Origin: VAXT01 sp963728535
Lineage (GTDB): Bacteria; Actinomycetota; Thermoleophilia; Gaiellales; Gaiellaceae
Length of the DNA: 64,000 nucleotides
NCBI GenBank assembly: GCA_963728535.1
Contig: CAVSKK010000001.1
Span: forward strand, 1,798,001-1,862,000
Direction: 5' to 3'
Shown one piece after another: positions 24,316 to 31,622 of this stretch. Position 1 is the stretch's first letter. Every line of letters begins with the position of its first letter. Below the pieces are notes generated by a model that had not been told where the DNA came from, searched no databases, and saw nothing but the letters and a program-made list of their open reading frames with translations. The position numbers were made by a program, and so were the translations under genes.

Positions 24316-25212
24316 CTACTGCCCGCTGGCGAACGGCGGGTCGTCGGCGTCGCGCGCATCGTCTTGCTCTCTCAGGAAACGCGTGAGCTCCGCGGCAAGG
24401 GTGTCACCGGACGGGAGATCGGCCTCCTCGGCGAGCGTGTCTGCACGCTGCTCGAGCTCCTCGATGTACGCCGCGGTGTCCGGATCGGAGGCGACCGCTT
24501 CCGAGACCTGCTCCGCGTAGTTCTCGGACGCCTCGGCCAGCTCGCTCGTGTCGATATCGGCCTCGAGGAGGTCGGCGAGCCGCTCGCTGAGGGCGAGTGC
24601 CGCCTTCGGGCTCGGCGTGAGCGAAACGTAGTGCGGAACCGCCGCCCAGAGGCTTGCCGAGGAGATCCCGGCCTGGCGGCACGCATCGTGGAGGACGCCG
24701 ACGATCCCGGTCGGGCCCTCGTAGCGAGAGGCCGAGAGGCCGAGGCGCCGCACGAGCTCCGAATCCGTAGCGCTGCCCGTGACTGGACAGGGCCTCGTGT
24801 GCGGCACGTCCGCCAGCAGCGCACCGAGCGTGACGACGAGGTCGATGCCGAGCTCGCCCAGGAACGTGACGATCATGTCGGTGAACGTACGCCAGCGGAG
24901 GTTCGGCTCCATCCCGAGGAGCAGGACGACGTCCCGCTCGAAGCCCGGCGGACGGGCGTGGTAGAAGACCGTCGCCGGCCAGTCGATCTTTCGCGTCAGG
25001 CCCTCCTCGAGCGAGACGTGCGGGCGCGTTGCCTGGAAGTCGAAGAAGTTCTCCGGATCGATCTCTGCGAATCGCTCCGCCTCCCAGAGCTTTGCGAGAT
25101 ACCCGGTCGCGAGCGAGGCGCCCTGGCCACCGTCGTTCCAGCCGCGGAACGCGGCGATCAGGACTGGTCGCTCGAGCTCTGGGCGGCTCGAGATCTGAAG
25201 CTCGTCGGGCAT
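24316..25212 (-). CDS. PAC2-family protein
   Basis: 298-residue member of the PAC2 (proteasome assembly chaperone 2-like) family common in Actinobacteria. Landmarks are RPVLIAAFRGWNDGGQGASLA, LLLGMEPNLRWRTF and VVTLGALLADVPHTRPCPVTGSA. The C-terminal 70 residues are acidic and helical. Actinobacteria with a 20S proteasome often encode one, but function is not established here. ATG 25212 is preferred to the TTG three bases earlier because TAAACT ends 6 nt ahead. Confidence 0.85.
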   Translation of the reverse strand: MPDELQISSRPELERPVLIAAFRGWNDGGQGASLATGYLAKLWEAERFAEIDPENFFDFQATRPHVSLEEGLTRKIDWPATVFYHARPPGFERDVVLLLGMEPNLRWRTFTDMIVTFLGELGIDLVVTLGALLADVPHTRPCPVTGSATDSELVRRLGLSASRYEGPTGIVGVLHDACRQAGISSASLWAAVPHYVSLTPSPKAALALSERLADLLEADIDTSELAEASENYAEQVSEAVASDPDTAAYIEELEQRADTLAEEADLPSGDTLAAELTRFLREQDDARDADDPPFASGQ

Positions 25213-25216
25213 CAAC

Positions 25217-26164
25217 TCAGTTTAGGTGCTGGCCGGGGAGCAGCGACCGAGGCGGCCGGAAGAACAATGCCGCCAGGGCAACGGTGCCAGCCCAGACGGC
25301 GGCGGCGAGCACGACGTGTCCGAGAACGAGCCCCCACGGGAGCTTCGTGCGCCACTGAAGCTCCCCGATCGCCATCTGCACGAGCAGCAGCCCGAGAACG
25401 CCGACTCCGAGCTTGAAGAGAGCCGGTGAGCGGTCACGGTAGGCGGCGAGGTAGCCGATCGCGAACAGGAACGAGAGCAGGAAGAGACCGACGACGGCGC
25501 CGTGGAGGTACACGCTCCGGTCGAGCTCCCCGAAGCGGTCGATGTGCTCGCCGCCGCCCGAGTGCGGTCCCGCGGCAGTTGCGAAGGTGCCGCTGACGAT
25601 GAGCAAGAAGCCCGCGGCCGTGAAGACGAGGGCAAGAAGCCGCAGCTCGCGGGGAACGACCGGCGGAGAGCGGCCGTCGCGTAGGCCGAGCGCCTCGACG
25701 GCGACGACGACAGCTCCTGCGAGCAGCGCGATCGAGAGCAGGAGATGGGCCGTCACGACCGGCCAGCGCAGGTCGCTCGCGACGGCCAGGTAGCCCAGTG
25801 GCGCCTGCGCGAACGCGCCGGCGAAGACGAGTAGCGCAACCCGACGCGCCCAGCCCGGGAGCCCTGGTGTACGTCGCGCAGCCAGCCACGTGACGAGCGT
25901 GAGCGTGATCACAACGCCGCCGACGAGCCGGTTTCCGAACTCGACGAAGGCGTGCACGTCCCGTGCGGGCAGCGGTTGCCCACGCTCGCAGCCCGGCCAA
26001 TGGCGGCAGCCGAGCCCCGAATCGGTCAGGCGGACGGCCGCACCGCTGCCGACGATCAGCCAGAGGCCGAACGTGTTCGCGAGCGCGAGTTGCAGGAAGC
26101 GCGCCGGTGAGAGCTCGAGACTGCGGAAGCGCGCGAGTGCGGTCGAGGCTTCCACTCGGGTCAC
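25217..26164 (-). CDS. ctaA: heme A synthase
   Basis: 315-residue CtaA/Cox15 membrane protein with about eight helices that hydroxylates heme O to heme A for cytochrome c oxidase. His-containing helices are visible (HAFVEFGNRLVGGVV, VTAHLLLSIALL, LHGAVVGLFLL, LGHVVLAAAVW), and the Cys pair of the first outer loop is in GLGCRHWPGC. GTG start touches the stop of the mutase gene upstream. No oxidase genes are in the window. Confidence 0.92.
   Translation of the reverse strand: MTRVEASTALARFRSLELSPARFLQLALANTFGLWLIVGSGAAVRLTDSGLGCRHWPGCERGQPLPARDVHAFVEFGNRLVGGVVITLTLVTWLAARRTPGLPGWARRVALLVFAGAFAQAPLGYLAVASDLRWPVVTAHLLLSIALLAGAVVVAVEALGLRDGRSPPVVPRELRLLALVFTAAGFLLIVSGTFATAAGPHSGGGEHIDRFGELDRSVYLHGAVVGLFLLSFLFAIGYLAAYRDRSPALFKLGVGVLGLLLVQMAIGELQWRTKLPWGLVLGHVVLAAAVWAGTVALAALFFRPPRSLLPGQHLN
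25219..25224 (-). promoter_or_regulatory. -10 hexamer TAAACT of the PAC2 gene
   Basis: TAAACT lies across the last codons of ctaA and ends 6 nt before the PAC2 ATG, in the leaderless configuration. Confidence 0.45.
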
Positions 26165-26165
26165 T

Positions 26166-27452
26166 CTAGAGAAGGGGGTCGAGCAGCTCGGGATACCCGT
26201 CCGCGCCTGGGAACGGGGTCGGCCGCGAGCCGAGGAAGAGCGGGCGATCGGCAGCGTTGAGGAGGACGGGCATCATGTCCAGCCCGCGCAGCCGGCCGAG
26301 GATCCCCGCCACGCAGTCGAGCTCGCCGAAACGCTGGACGTCGTCCGCTCGGACGCCCGGCCCCGCCAGTAGGAAAGGCACCGGCTCGCCCGAGTGGATC
26401 ACGTCGGGATACGTCGGGGTCGCGTGGTCACCGGTGACGCAGACGATCGCCCGGTCGGTGGGAAGTGATCCGAGCTCGGCATCGAGAGCCTCGATCGTCC
26501 GCTTCTTGACCTGCGGATCCTTCGTGTGTCCCGCCATGTCGGTTGCCTTCAGGTGCGCGAAGACGAAGGTCTCACCCTCGGCGAGGCATTCCCCAGCGAG
26601 CTCAATGCGCGCTCGAAGATCCGCCGCCGCGTCATCCGTCTCCGGCACGTAACGGGGCTCGAGACCCACCGCGCGTGCCAGCCCGAGCAGGAACCTCGAG
26701 TCGCCGAGGAAGCTCCCGTGGAGCCCGTGCCGCTGGGGGAAGCTCGGCGCCGAGCGCGGCCGGCCCCACCATTTGAGCGTGATCACGTTCAGGGCTGAGA
26801 GACCCTGTTCGCCTCGGCGCTCGTTGACCGGATGCGCCGCGAGGATCTCGAGCGTCTGACGGGTCCAGGCCTCGGCAGCCCGAGCGGTGCGCTCGGCCTC
26901 GGAGACCTGAGCCTGGGGCCGCAGGACGGGATGGCGGTCACGGAAGAACGCGTCCGTGTCGGTGACCCGGTCGTCCGCGCCGGGGAAGACCCTCAGCACG
27001 GACTCGCCTCGGCGCAGATGCGTCAGTCCGAACCGGAATCCGTCGATCTCGAGCTCGGCGCAGGCCGCGATGAGCTCCGCGGCGTCGTCCTCGTCCTCGC
27101 CGCTGCGACGGGGCCGGCCGGTCAGCCAGAGCCCGTCCTCTCGGCGGTCGGCCGGGCGCAGCGCCGCGAATGCGAAGACCTGTCCACGGTCGACCTCCTG
27201 CCCGTCGCCGAGTGCCTCGAACACGGCACGACCGGGGAACTCCTCCGGCGTGTAGCCGAGCATCCGCCAGTGCGCGATCTCGCTCGACGGCGCCCGCCCG
27301 GGGCCGACCGCGTAGATCAGCCCGCATGAGCCGCTCGCTGCAAGCCGGTCGAGGTTCGGCGTGTCCGCGACTTCGTTCGCAGTCTGCCCGCCGAGCGACT
27401 CGTGCGCACGGTCGGCGAGCCCGTCCAGCAAGACGACGAAGATCGGATACAC
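26166..27452 (-). CDS. apgM: 2,3-bisphosphoglycerate-independent phosphoglycerate mutase, archaeal type
   Basis: 428-residue alkaline-phosphatase-superfamily mutase of the ApgM class, interconverting 3- and 2-phosphoglycerate. Metal-ligand and active-site regions are visible: VVLLDGLADR at the N terminus, GPGRAPSSEIAHWRMLGY with the phospho-acceptor Ser, HLKATDMAGH and CVTGDHATPTYPDVIHSGE with the two-metal His/Asp set. GTG at 27452 chosen because the family starts at this beta-strand; a TAGCCT hexamer ends 7 nt ahead. The promoter box is the tail of a REP-like repeat. Confidence 0.9.
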   Translation of the reverse strand: MYPIFVVLLDGLADRAHESLGGQTANEVADTPNLDRLAASGSCGLIYAVGPGRAPSSEIAHWRMLGYTPEEFPGRAVFEALGDGQEVDRGQVFAFAALRPADRREDGLWLTGRPRRSGEDEDDAAELIAACAELEIDGFRFGLTHLRRGESVLRVFPGADDRVTDTDAFFRDRHPVLRPQAQVSEAERTARAAEAWTRQTLEILAAHPVNERRGEQGLSALNVITLKWWGRPRSAPSFPQRHGLHGSFLGDSRFLLGLARAVGLEPRYVPETDDAAADLRARIELAGECLAEGETFVFAHLKATDMAGHTKDPQVKKRTIEALDAELGSLPTDRAIVCVTGDHATPTYPDVIHSGEPVPFLLAGPGVRADDVQRFGELDCVAGILGRLRGLDMMPVLLNAADRPLFLGSRPTPFPGADGYPELLDPLL

Positions 27453-27459
27453 CGCGTGG

Positions 27460-27465
27460 AGGCTA
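27460..27465 (-). promoter_or_regulatory. -10 hexamer TAGCCT of apgM
   Basis: TAGCCT on the minus strand, 7 nt before the GTG of apgM and directly at the edge of the REP-like repeat. Confidence 0.4.
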
Positions 27466-27580
27466 AATGGTCCCGGGCCACGGGCCCGGGACTCGCGCAA
27501 AGTGCTGCGCACTTTCCGCGACTTAGAGCACGCCTCCCAAGGAACGACACTTCGATCAGCCCGCCCATGCCACGATCGAA
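27466..27580 (-). repeat. REP-like element, copy A
   Basis: About 115 bp, best conserved over 62 bp (27466-27527), which differ from copy B at 31503 by a single base. It holds two hairpins: GTCCCGGGCC-AC-GGGCCCGGGAC and AAAGTGC-TGC-GCACTTT. Similarity to copy B continues more weakly to the shared CGCCCATGCC block. Confidence 0.8.
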
Positions 27581-27586
27581 GGTTCC

Positions 27587-27641
27587 CGAGCGACGGGCCA
27601 GAACCGCACGAGGTGCTTCGCACTTCCGCGACTCAGGGCAC
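27587..27641 (-). repeat. REP-like element, decayed copy A'
   Basis: Direct, degenerate copy adjacent to copy A: GAGGTGCTTCGCACTTCCGCGACTC-like core followed by GGCACGCC and GGAACGAC blocks in the same order. The GC-rich hairpin is lost. Confidence 0.6.
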
Positions 27642-27710
27642 GCCAGGAACGACGGCTTCGGCGGTGCCGCGCCTCTGTCTTGGCACATCCCCGACACACA
27701 TTCGTGCGAA

Positions 27711-27762
27711 TTTCCCCATTAGGATCGCGGTGGGGAGGAGGTGGGCGGCGCCTTATTAAGGG
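27711..27762. repeat. second dispersed element, copy 1
   Basis: About 52 bp, roughly three-quarters identical to 39121-39172, with invariant blocks TTTCCC, TAGGATCGC and GGGGAGGAGG. It lies just downstream of nadM. Function unknown. Confidence 0.6.
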
Positions 27763-27772
27763 GCCGACGCGG

Positions 27773-28303
27773 CTAGACGGCGACCCGGTCGAGCTCGCGG
27801 AGGATTCTCGCGACCCCGGGCGGGACGAGCGCTTCCCAGTCGGCGCCCGAGCGAAGCGCTTCGCGCACGTCCGCGCCGGAGAGCTCCTTCTCGGCGCCTT
27901 CGTCGAGGATCACGACCTCGTACCCCGCAGCCCGCAGGCGCTCGAGCTTCTCCCCACCCCACTCCGAAAAGAGCCGGAGGTACTGCGTCACCCCGTCAGG
28001 CACATACGCAGCCCACAGATCCGGTTCGTTCACCGGGAACGGGATCACGTGCATTCGCCCCGCGTCGAGCTCGAGGTCGGCGGCGGCAGCCTTCACCATC
28101 AGCAGACGCTCGGCGTACGTGTACGGATTCGACTCGGGCAAATGCCGCGCCGGGTCGCTCGCCTCCGGCTTCACACGGGCCGGATCCGGGTTCGTGATCC
28201 CGACCCAGAGCTCGTCGCAACGCTCCGCGGCTCCCCGCATGTACTCGAGATGCCCACGATGAAACGGTTGGAACCGCCCATGAATCATCCCTCGTCGCTT
28301 CAC
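27773..28303 (-). CDS. nadM: nicotinamide-nucleotide adenylyltransferase, NadM type
   Basis: 176-residue nucleotidyltransferase-fold enzyme of the archaeal-type NMN adenylyltransferase class, forming NAD from NMN and ATP. The N terminus MIHGRFQPFHRGHLEYM carries the GRFxPxHxGH signature, PDPARVKPEAS and FPVNEPDLWAAYVP follow, and the C-terminal ELSGADVREALRSG stands for the ISxTxIR motif. It lies 9 bp after selD. With the NAD synthetase at 36.4 kb it covers the end of NAD synthesis. Confidence 0.88.
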   Translation of the reverse strand: MKRRGMIHGRFQPFHRGHLEYMRGAAERCDELWVGITNPDPARVKPEASDPARHLPESNPYTYAERLLMVKAAAADLELDAGRMHVIPFPVNEPDLWAAYVPDGVTQYLRLFSEWGGEKLERLRAAGYEVVILDEGAEKELSGADVREALRSGADWEALVPPGVARILRELDRVAV

Positions 28304-28311
28304 TGGCCGGC

Positions 28312-29349
28312 CTAGTCGACGTAGACGCCGGAGCCCTCTTCGACCGCTCCGATGCGGCGCACGAAGAGATGGCGACTGGCGAACTCCGCCTCGAGCACCG
28401 GGCCCCGCTCGGAGGGCACCGATACGAGCAGTCCGCCGGCGGTCTGAGGGTCGTACCCGAGCACCACGAGCGTGTCCGGCACGCCCTTCAGCGTGATGTG
28501 ACGGCCGGCGAAATCGCGGTTTCGCGGGTCACCGCTCGTCCGAATTCCTCTCCGCGCAATCTCGAGAGCGCCGTCGATCGCCGGGAAGCGCTCGGATTCG
28601 AGTCGGATGCGAACACCACTTCGCTCGGCCATTTCGTGTGCGTGGCCGAAGAGGCCGAAGCCGGTCACGTCGGTGACGGCGTTCACCTTCATGGGCCGCA
28701 AGACATCGGCGGCATCCTTGTTCAGCGTCTTCATCCAGCCAACGGCCCTCTCCAGCTGCTGCGAGCCTGCCTGCCCCCGCTTGTAGCCGGTCATGATCAG
28801 TCCCGTCCCGAGCGGCTTCGTCACGTACAGCGCGTCTCCCGGCTGCGCGGTCGACTTGGCCCAGACGCCCTGGGGATGAACCGTGCCGACCACCGCAAGA
28901 CCGTACTTGGGCTCAGCATCCCGAATCGTGTGGCCCCCGACGAGCATGGCCCCGGACCTGCGCACGACCTCGTCGGCGCCTCCGAAGATCTGGCCGAGCA
29001 TCTCCATCGGCAGCTCTTCCGGGAACGCGGCGATCGAGAGGGCGAGAAGGGGAGTGCCACCCATCGCGAAGACGTCGTTGAGCGCATTCGTGGCCGCAAT
29101 CGATCCGTAGTCGCCAGGGTCGTCGACGATGGGCGGGAAGAAGTCGAGCGTGAAAATGATCGCGCGCTCGTCGTCGAGGCGGTAGACAGCGGCATCGTCC
29201 GGTGTTCCGAGACCGACCAGCAGGTTCTCGGACTCGACCGGCACGAAGCCCGCGAGCAGTTGCTCGAGGCGGGCGGCCGAATACTTCGCGGCGCAGCCCC
29301 CGCAGGAGGCTAGATCGGTCAGCTTGACGTTGGTTGCGTCGAGATCCAC
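28312..29349 (-). CDS. selD: selenide, water dikinase (selenophosphate synthetase)
   Basis: 345 residues; makes selenophosphate from selenide and ATP. The active-site loop is LASCGGCAAKYS, with Cys at the position that is Sec in many SelD, so it needs no Sec itself. Then GTPDDAAVYRLDDERAIIFTLDFFPP, the GGTPLLALSIAAFP segment, VGGHTIRDAEPKYGLAV and DVTGFGLFGHAHEMA are all family blocks. GTG start at 29349 because AAGGAG lies 8 nt upstream and the family begins here. No selA, selB, selC or selU is in the window. Confidence 0.93.
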   Translation of the reverse strand: MDLDATNVKLTDLASCGGCAAKYSAARLEQLLAGFVPVESENLLVGLGTPDDAAVYRLDDERAIIFTLDFFPPIVDDPGDYGSIAATNALNDVFAMGGTPLLALSIAAFPEELPMEMLGQIFGGADEVVRRSGAMLVGGHTIRDAEPKYGLAVVGTVHPQGVWAKSTAQPGDALYVTKPLGTGLIMTGYKRGQAGSQQLERAVGWMKTLNKDAADVLRPMKVNAVTDVTGFGLFGHAHEMAERSGVRIRLESERFPAIDGALEIARRGIRTSGDPRNRDFAGRHITLKGVPDTLVVLGYDPQTAGGLLVSVPSERGPVLEAEFASRHLFVRRIGAVEEGSGVYVD

Positions 29350-29410
29350 AGGTACGTCTCCTTGAGGAGCGGGAACTGTACTCCGCACAAACGTGCAGGG
29401 GAAAATCAAC

Positions 29411-29430
29411 ATTCCCGGCCCGCCGGGAAT
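29411..29430. terminator. small palindromic hairpin before selD
   Basis: ATTCCCGGC-CC-GCCGGGAAT, a nearly perfect palindrome between the terminator of the XRE-TPR unit and selD. It could be part of a double terminator or an operator. Confidence 0.4.
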
Positions 29431-29433
29431 CTA

Positions 29434-29462
29434 AGCGGCGGCGGCATTTAGCCGCCGCCGCT
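29434..29462 (-). terminator. terminator of the XRE-TPR/peptide unit
   Basis: Perfect 12-bp stem AGCGGCGGCGGC / GCCGCCGCCGCT with loop TAAAT, beginning 1 nt after the TGA of the doubtful ORF ending at 29464. It would end the minus-strand transcript of the regulator and the small ORFs. Confidence 0.75.
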
Positions 29463-29463
29463 G

Positions 29464-29688
29464 TCAGGGGAGAGGAGGAGCTTGTGTCTCGCCTGCGGGT
29501 TCGACGATCTTGGGAGAACCCCTGGTCTGCCCGGCGATTATCTCCCGTTGGAGCTCGCCCGGGGCGGGTGTGATCTGCGAAGTCATCCAGGGCCGGAGCG
29601 ACTGGCGGATGAACCATGGCCAGTCGCTGCTAACGGCCCGAGACGAGCGGCCGGGAAAGGCCTTCTGGCCTACAGGCCGCCGTCCCAC
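29464..29688 (-). CDS. doubtful third ORF of the XRE-TPR unit
   Basis: Up to 74 residues, opening at a GTG inside the small-peptide ORF and ending one base before the terminator hairpin. It includes DWPWFIRQSLRPWMTSQITP and a hydrophilic tail with many Pro/Glu. G/C bias at third positions is moderate, no Shine-Dalgarno is seen and no family is recognised. Kept because it fits exactly between the peptide stop and the terminator; it may simply be a 3' untranslated region. Confidence 0.3.
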   Translation of the reverse strand: MGRRPVGQKAFPGRSSRAVSSDWPWFIRQSLRPWMTSQITPAPGELQREIIAGQTRGSPKIVEPAGETQAPPLP

Positions 29689-29768
29689 CAGCTGACGGGA
29701 CTAGCGCTGCCGAAGAGCATGGCGAGCTGGCATCCCAGTACCACGAGGAGCGCGAGCTTTGTACGCAT
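29670..29768 (-). CDS. 32-residue secreted-peptide ORF next to the XRE-TPR regulator
   Basis: Short ORF starting 13 nt after the XRE-TPR stop codon. The peptide has a basic start MRTK, a hydrophobic signal-like core LALLVVLGCQLAMLFGSAS and a short hydrophilic end PVSWWDGGL. GGGAGG, which begins within the regulator stop, gives an 8-nt Shine-Dalgarno spacing to the ATG at 29768; an earlier ATG (29773) is out of frame and spaced only 3 nt. The layout (regulator with TPR, then a tiny exported pro-peptide) is that of RRNPP quorum-sensing pairs such as PlcR-PapR. Function is inference. Confidence 0.65.
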   Translation of the reverse strand: MRTKLALLVVLGCQLAMLFGSASPVSWWDGGL

Positions 29769-29781
29769 TGCATTCACCTCC

Positions 29782-31182
29782 CTAGAACCTCACGTCCTGG
29801 AGCGTCTCGGCGGCGTTTCGATAAAGACGGGCAGCCGATCGGTCGTCACCCCTGCGCGCGGCGAGGTCGCCGAGTGCAACCCAGGCGCGTGCGCGATGGC
29901 TGGAAGACGAAAGTTGCTCGAAACTCGAATCGGCGTCCTTGAAGGCCTCCTCGGCCTCGTCCAGTCGGCCTTGCTCCATGAGGGCGCGGCCGAGCACGAG
30001 CTGCGAAGGGCCGATCTCGTGCAGGAAGTCGACGCGTCCCTCGAGGAGACTCAGCGCCTGGCGCGCGAAGCGCTCGGCTTGCTCGAAGTCGTTCAGCTCG
30101 AGATGGACGGCGGCGAGCGAGCCCGTGGCCTGAGCGGCCTCTTCCATGCTGTCGGCATCGAGAGCCGTCGAGTACGAGGACTTCAGGTACTCGATCGCCT
30201 CCTGCGGCTTGCCGAGCATGAGGTTGAGCCCGCCGAGGTTGTTCAGCAAGCCGGCGACGTTCCGCTGGTCGTTCAGGTCTTCGTAGAAGCTCTTCGCACG
30301 TTCTGCGTAATTTCGTGCAAGCACCCAGTGGCCCATGCGCTCGGCCACAAGGGAAGCCTGGACATAGACCGCGGCCATGGTCGGACTGTCATCGAGTGAC
30401 TGGGCGAGCTCGAGCGCGCGCTCGACGTCCTCGCGCGCAGCCTCGAGGTCGCGCTGGCGCCGGTAGCAGCGCGAGCGATACGCGAGGATGTTCGAGCGGA
30501 GCAGGTCGCACGGAAGCTCAGAGCGCTCCGCGATCGTGTAGGCCTCGTTGAAAAGGCCGATCGCGGTCGAGATGCTGGAAAGCTTGTAGCGGCAGACACC
30601 GAGGCGAAAGAGCACCTCGCCGCGGTCGAGATCGGAGAACGGCTCGCCTTCGACGACGGTTCTCGCGCGCATGAGCAACTCGAGCGACTCTCGAAGCTCG
30701 CCCTGCTGCATCCTCGCCCAGGCCTCGCCCGAGAGCAGTCGCGCCTCGAGCTCCTTCGCGCCGGTGGCAGCGACCGCGGGTCGAACCTCTTCGAACTCCG
30801 CGACAGCCTCCTCATAGCGGTGCGCCTCGACAAGCGCCTCGGCGCGCGTCAGGGTTGCCTCTACGCGGCCCCGCTCGTCGGTCGAGACACCGTGTGCGAG
30901 ATAGCCCGCGTCCGTGTTCAGCCTGCTTGCGAGCCAGGCGATCGTCTCGCCGGTCGGGCGCGTCTTGCCGCGCTCGATCTGGCTCACGTACTCCTTCGAG
31001 AACCGGTCACCTGCGAGCTCGGACTGTGTCAGGCCCGCAGACACGCGCAACTGACGCAGGCGCTCACCGAGGCGGAGAGCGGCCGGCTTGGAAGTTTGGG
31101 AGAGGGAGGTGTGATTCACGGGCGGCTGGTGCTGAACAGGGGCGGCTTTGTGCTGCACAGCCAAGTCAAGCGCACGCTTCAC
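29782..31182 (-). CDS. XRE-family HTH regulator with C-terminal TPR array
   Basis: 466-residue cytoplasmic regulator. After a 35-residue unstructured head comes an XRE HTH (about 37-95: LRLGERLRQLRVSAGLTQSELAGDRF, then SKEYVSQIERGKTRPTGETI), followed from about 107 to the end by an uninterrupted array of roughly eight to nine TPR-like repeats, for example EEAVAEFEEVRPA, LLNNLGGLNLMLGKPQEAIEYL and SLAAVHLELNDFEQAERFARQAL. TPR arrays in RRNPP proteins bind imported oligopeptides. GTG start with GGGAGG 10 nt ahead. A 32-residue secreted-peptide ORF follows at once. Confidence 0.85.
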   Translation of the reverse strand: MKRALDLAVQHKAAPVQHQPPVNHTSLSQTSKPAALRLGERLRQLRVSAGLTQSELAGDRFSKEYVSQIERGKTRPTGETIAWLASRLNTDAGYLAHGVSTDERGRVEATLTRAEALVEAHRYEEAVAEFEEVRPAVAATGAKELEARLLSGEAWARMQQGELRESLELLMRARTVVEGEPFSDLDRGEVLFRLGVCRYKLSSISTAIGLFNEAYTIAERSELPCDLLRSNILAYRSRCYRRQRDLEAAREDVERALELAQSLDDSPTMAAVYVQASLVAERMGHWVLARNYAERAKSFYEDLNDQRNVAGLLNNLGGLNLMLGKPQEAIEYLKSSYSTALDADSMEEAAQATGSLAAVHLELNDFEQAERFARQALSLLEGRVDFLHEIGPSQLVLGRALMEQGRLDEAEEAFKDADSSFEQLSSSSHRARAWVALGDLAARRGDDRSAARLYRNAAETLQDVRF

Positions 31183-31258
31183 CTTTTCGCAACCTCCCAG
31201 TCGAGAAGATCCCCCGAAAGAGTTATGACCAGCGGGAAAGCCGGGTGAATGGCCACTT

Positions 31259-31286
31259 TCAAGATCACTTGACCGAGCTACTTGAC
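31259..31286. promoter_or_regulatory. candidate operator of the XRE-TPR regulator
   Basis: TCAAG-ATCA-CTTGA inverted repeat (31259-31272) overlapped by two direct ACTTGAC copies 13 bp apart (31267-31273 and 31280-31286), about 80 bp upstream of the regulator start. A typical XRE operator geometry, but unproven. Confidence 0.4.
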
Positions 31287-31384
31287 TTCATCTGGATGCA
31301 GTTCTATTCTGAGCTTCACCTTGCAGCACGGCCAGACGCTAGGCCGGTACTGCAAGAGGCGCGCCACGATACGGCGACGGAAGG

Positions 31385-31427
31385 CCCGGAGGCGTTGGCT
31401 GGGCCGCAGAGCCAAGAAGCCTCCGGG
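31385..31427. other. long two-part hairpin
   Basis: CCCGGAGGC pairs with GCCTCCGGG and, one base in, TTGGCT with AGCCAA, leaving a 9-nt loop. It lies between the TetR gene end and the XRE-TPR promoter region. Confidence 0.6.
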
Positions 31428-31457
31428 TCGTCGCCCTCAAAGCGCTTCTCGTCGCTA

Positions 31458-31497
31458 AGGGACAAGACCCCGGAGCCGCAGCCGGGGGCTTGTCCCT
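31458..31497. terminator. hairpin, possible terminator of the MFS-TetR operon
   Basis: AGGGACAAG pairs with CTTGTCCCT, with an inner CCCCGG / CCGGGG stem after one mismatch. Downstream of the TetR gene when read on the minus strand, but no U-tract is seen. Confidence 0.5.
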
Positions 31498-31502
31498 CAG
31501 CT

Positions 31503-31616
31503 AATGGTCCCGGGCCACGGGCCCGGGACTCGCGCAAAGTGCTTCGCACTTTCCGCGACTTAGATCACGAGTACCGAGGTACAACGCCTGAACAGGCGCG
31601 CCCATGCCGCGTTCGG
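31503..31616 (-). repeat. REP-like element, copy B
   Basis: About 114 bp; its first 62 bp differ from copy A by one base, in the loop of the second hairpin (TTC here, TGC in copy A). The weaker outer half shares the CGCCCATGCC block. It lies just after the TetR gene, as copy A lies just after nadM. Confidence 0.8.
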
Positions 31617-31622
31617 TCCTTG

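Larger units (their letters stand above)
27453..27772. other. 320-bp intergenic region made of repeats
   Basis: Between nadM and apgM. It contains one full and one decayed copy of the REP-like element and one copy of a second dispersed element; no coding frame with a recognisable product is seen on either strand. Confidence 0.7.
29350..29669. other. region between selD and the small-peptide ORF
   Basis: About 320 bp holding two hairpins and one doubtful minus-strand ORF (29464-29688). Nothing else is recognised. Confidence 0.5.
31183..31622. other. 440-bp region of hairpins upstream of the XRE-TPR gene
   Basis: No coding frame recognised. From the XRE-TPR side it holds a candidate operator at 31259-31286, a long hairpin at 31385-31427, a second at 31458-31497, and REP-like copy B up to the TetR stop. 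Confidence 0.65.

Noticed and set aside
27317..27697. A 126-codon minus-strand frame running through the REP-like repeats into apgM
   Set aside because: It is the apgM region read out of frame plus repeat DNA; the repeated peptide pieces simply mirror the DNA repeats.
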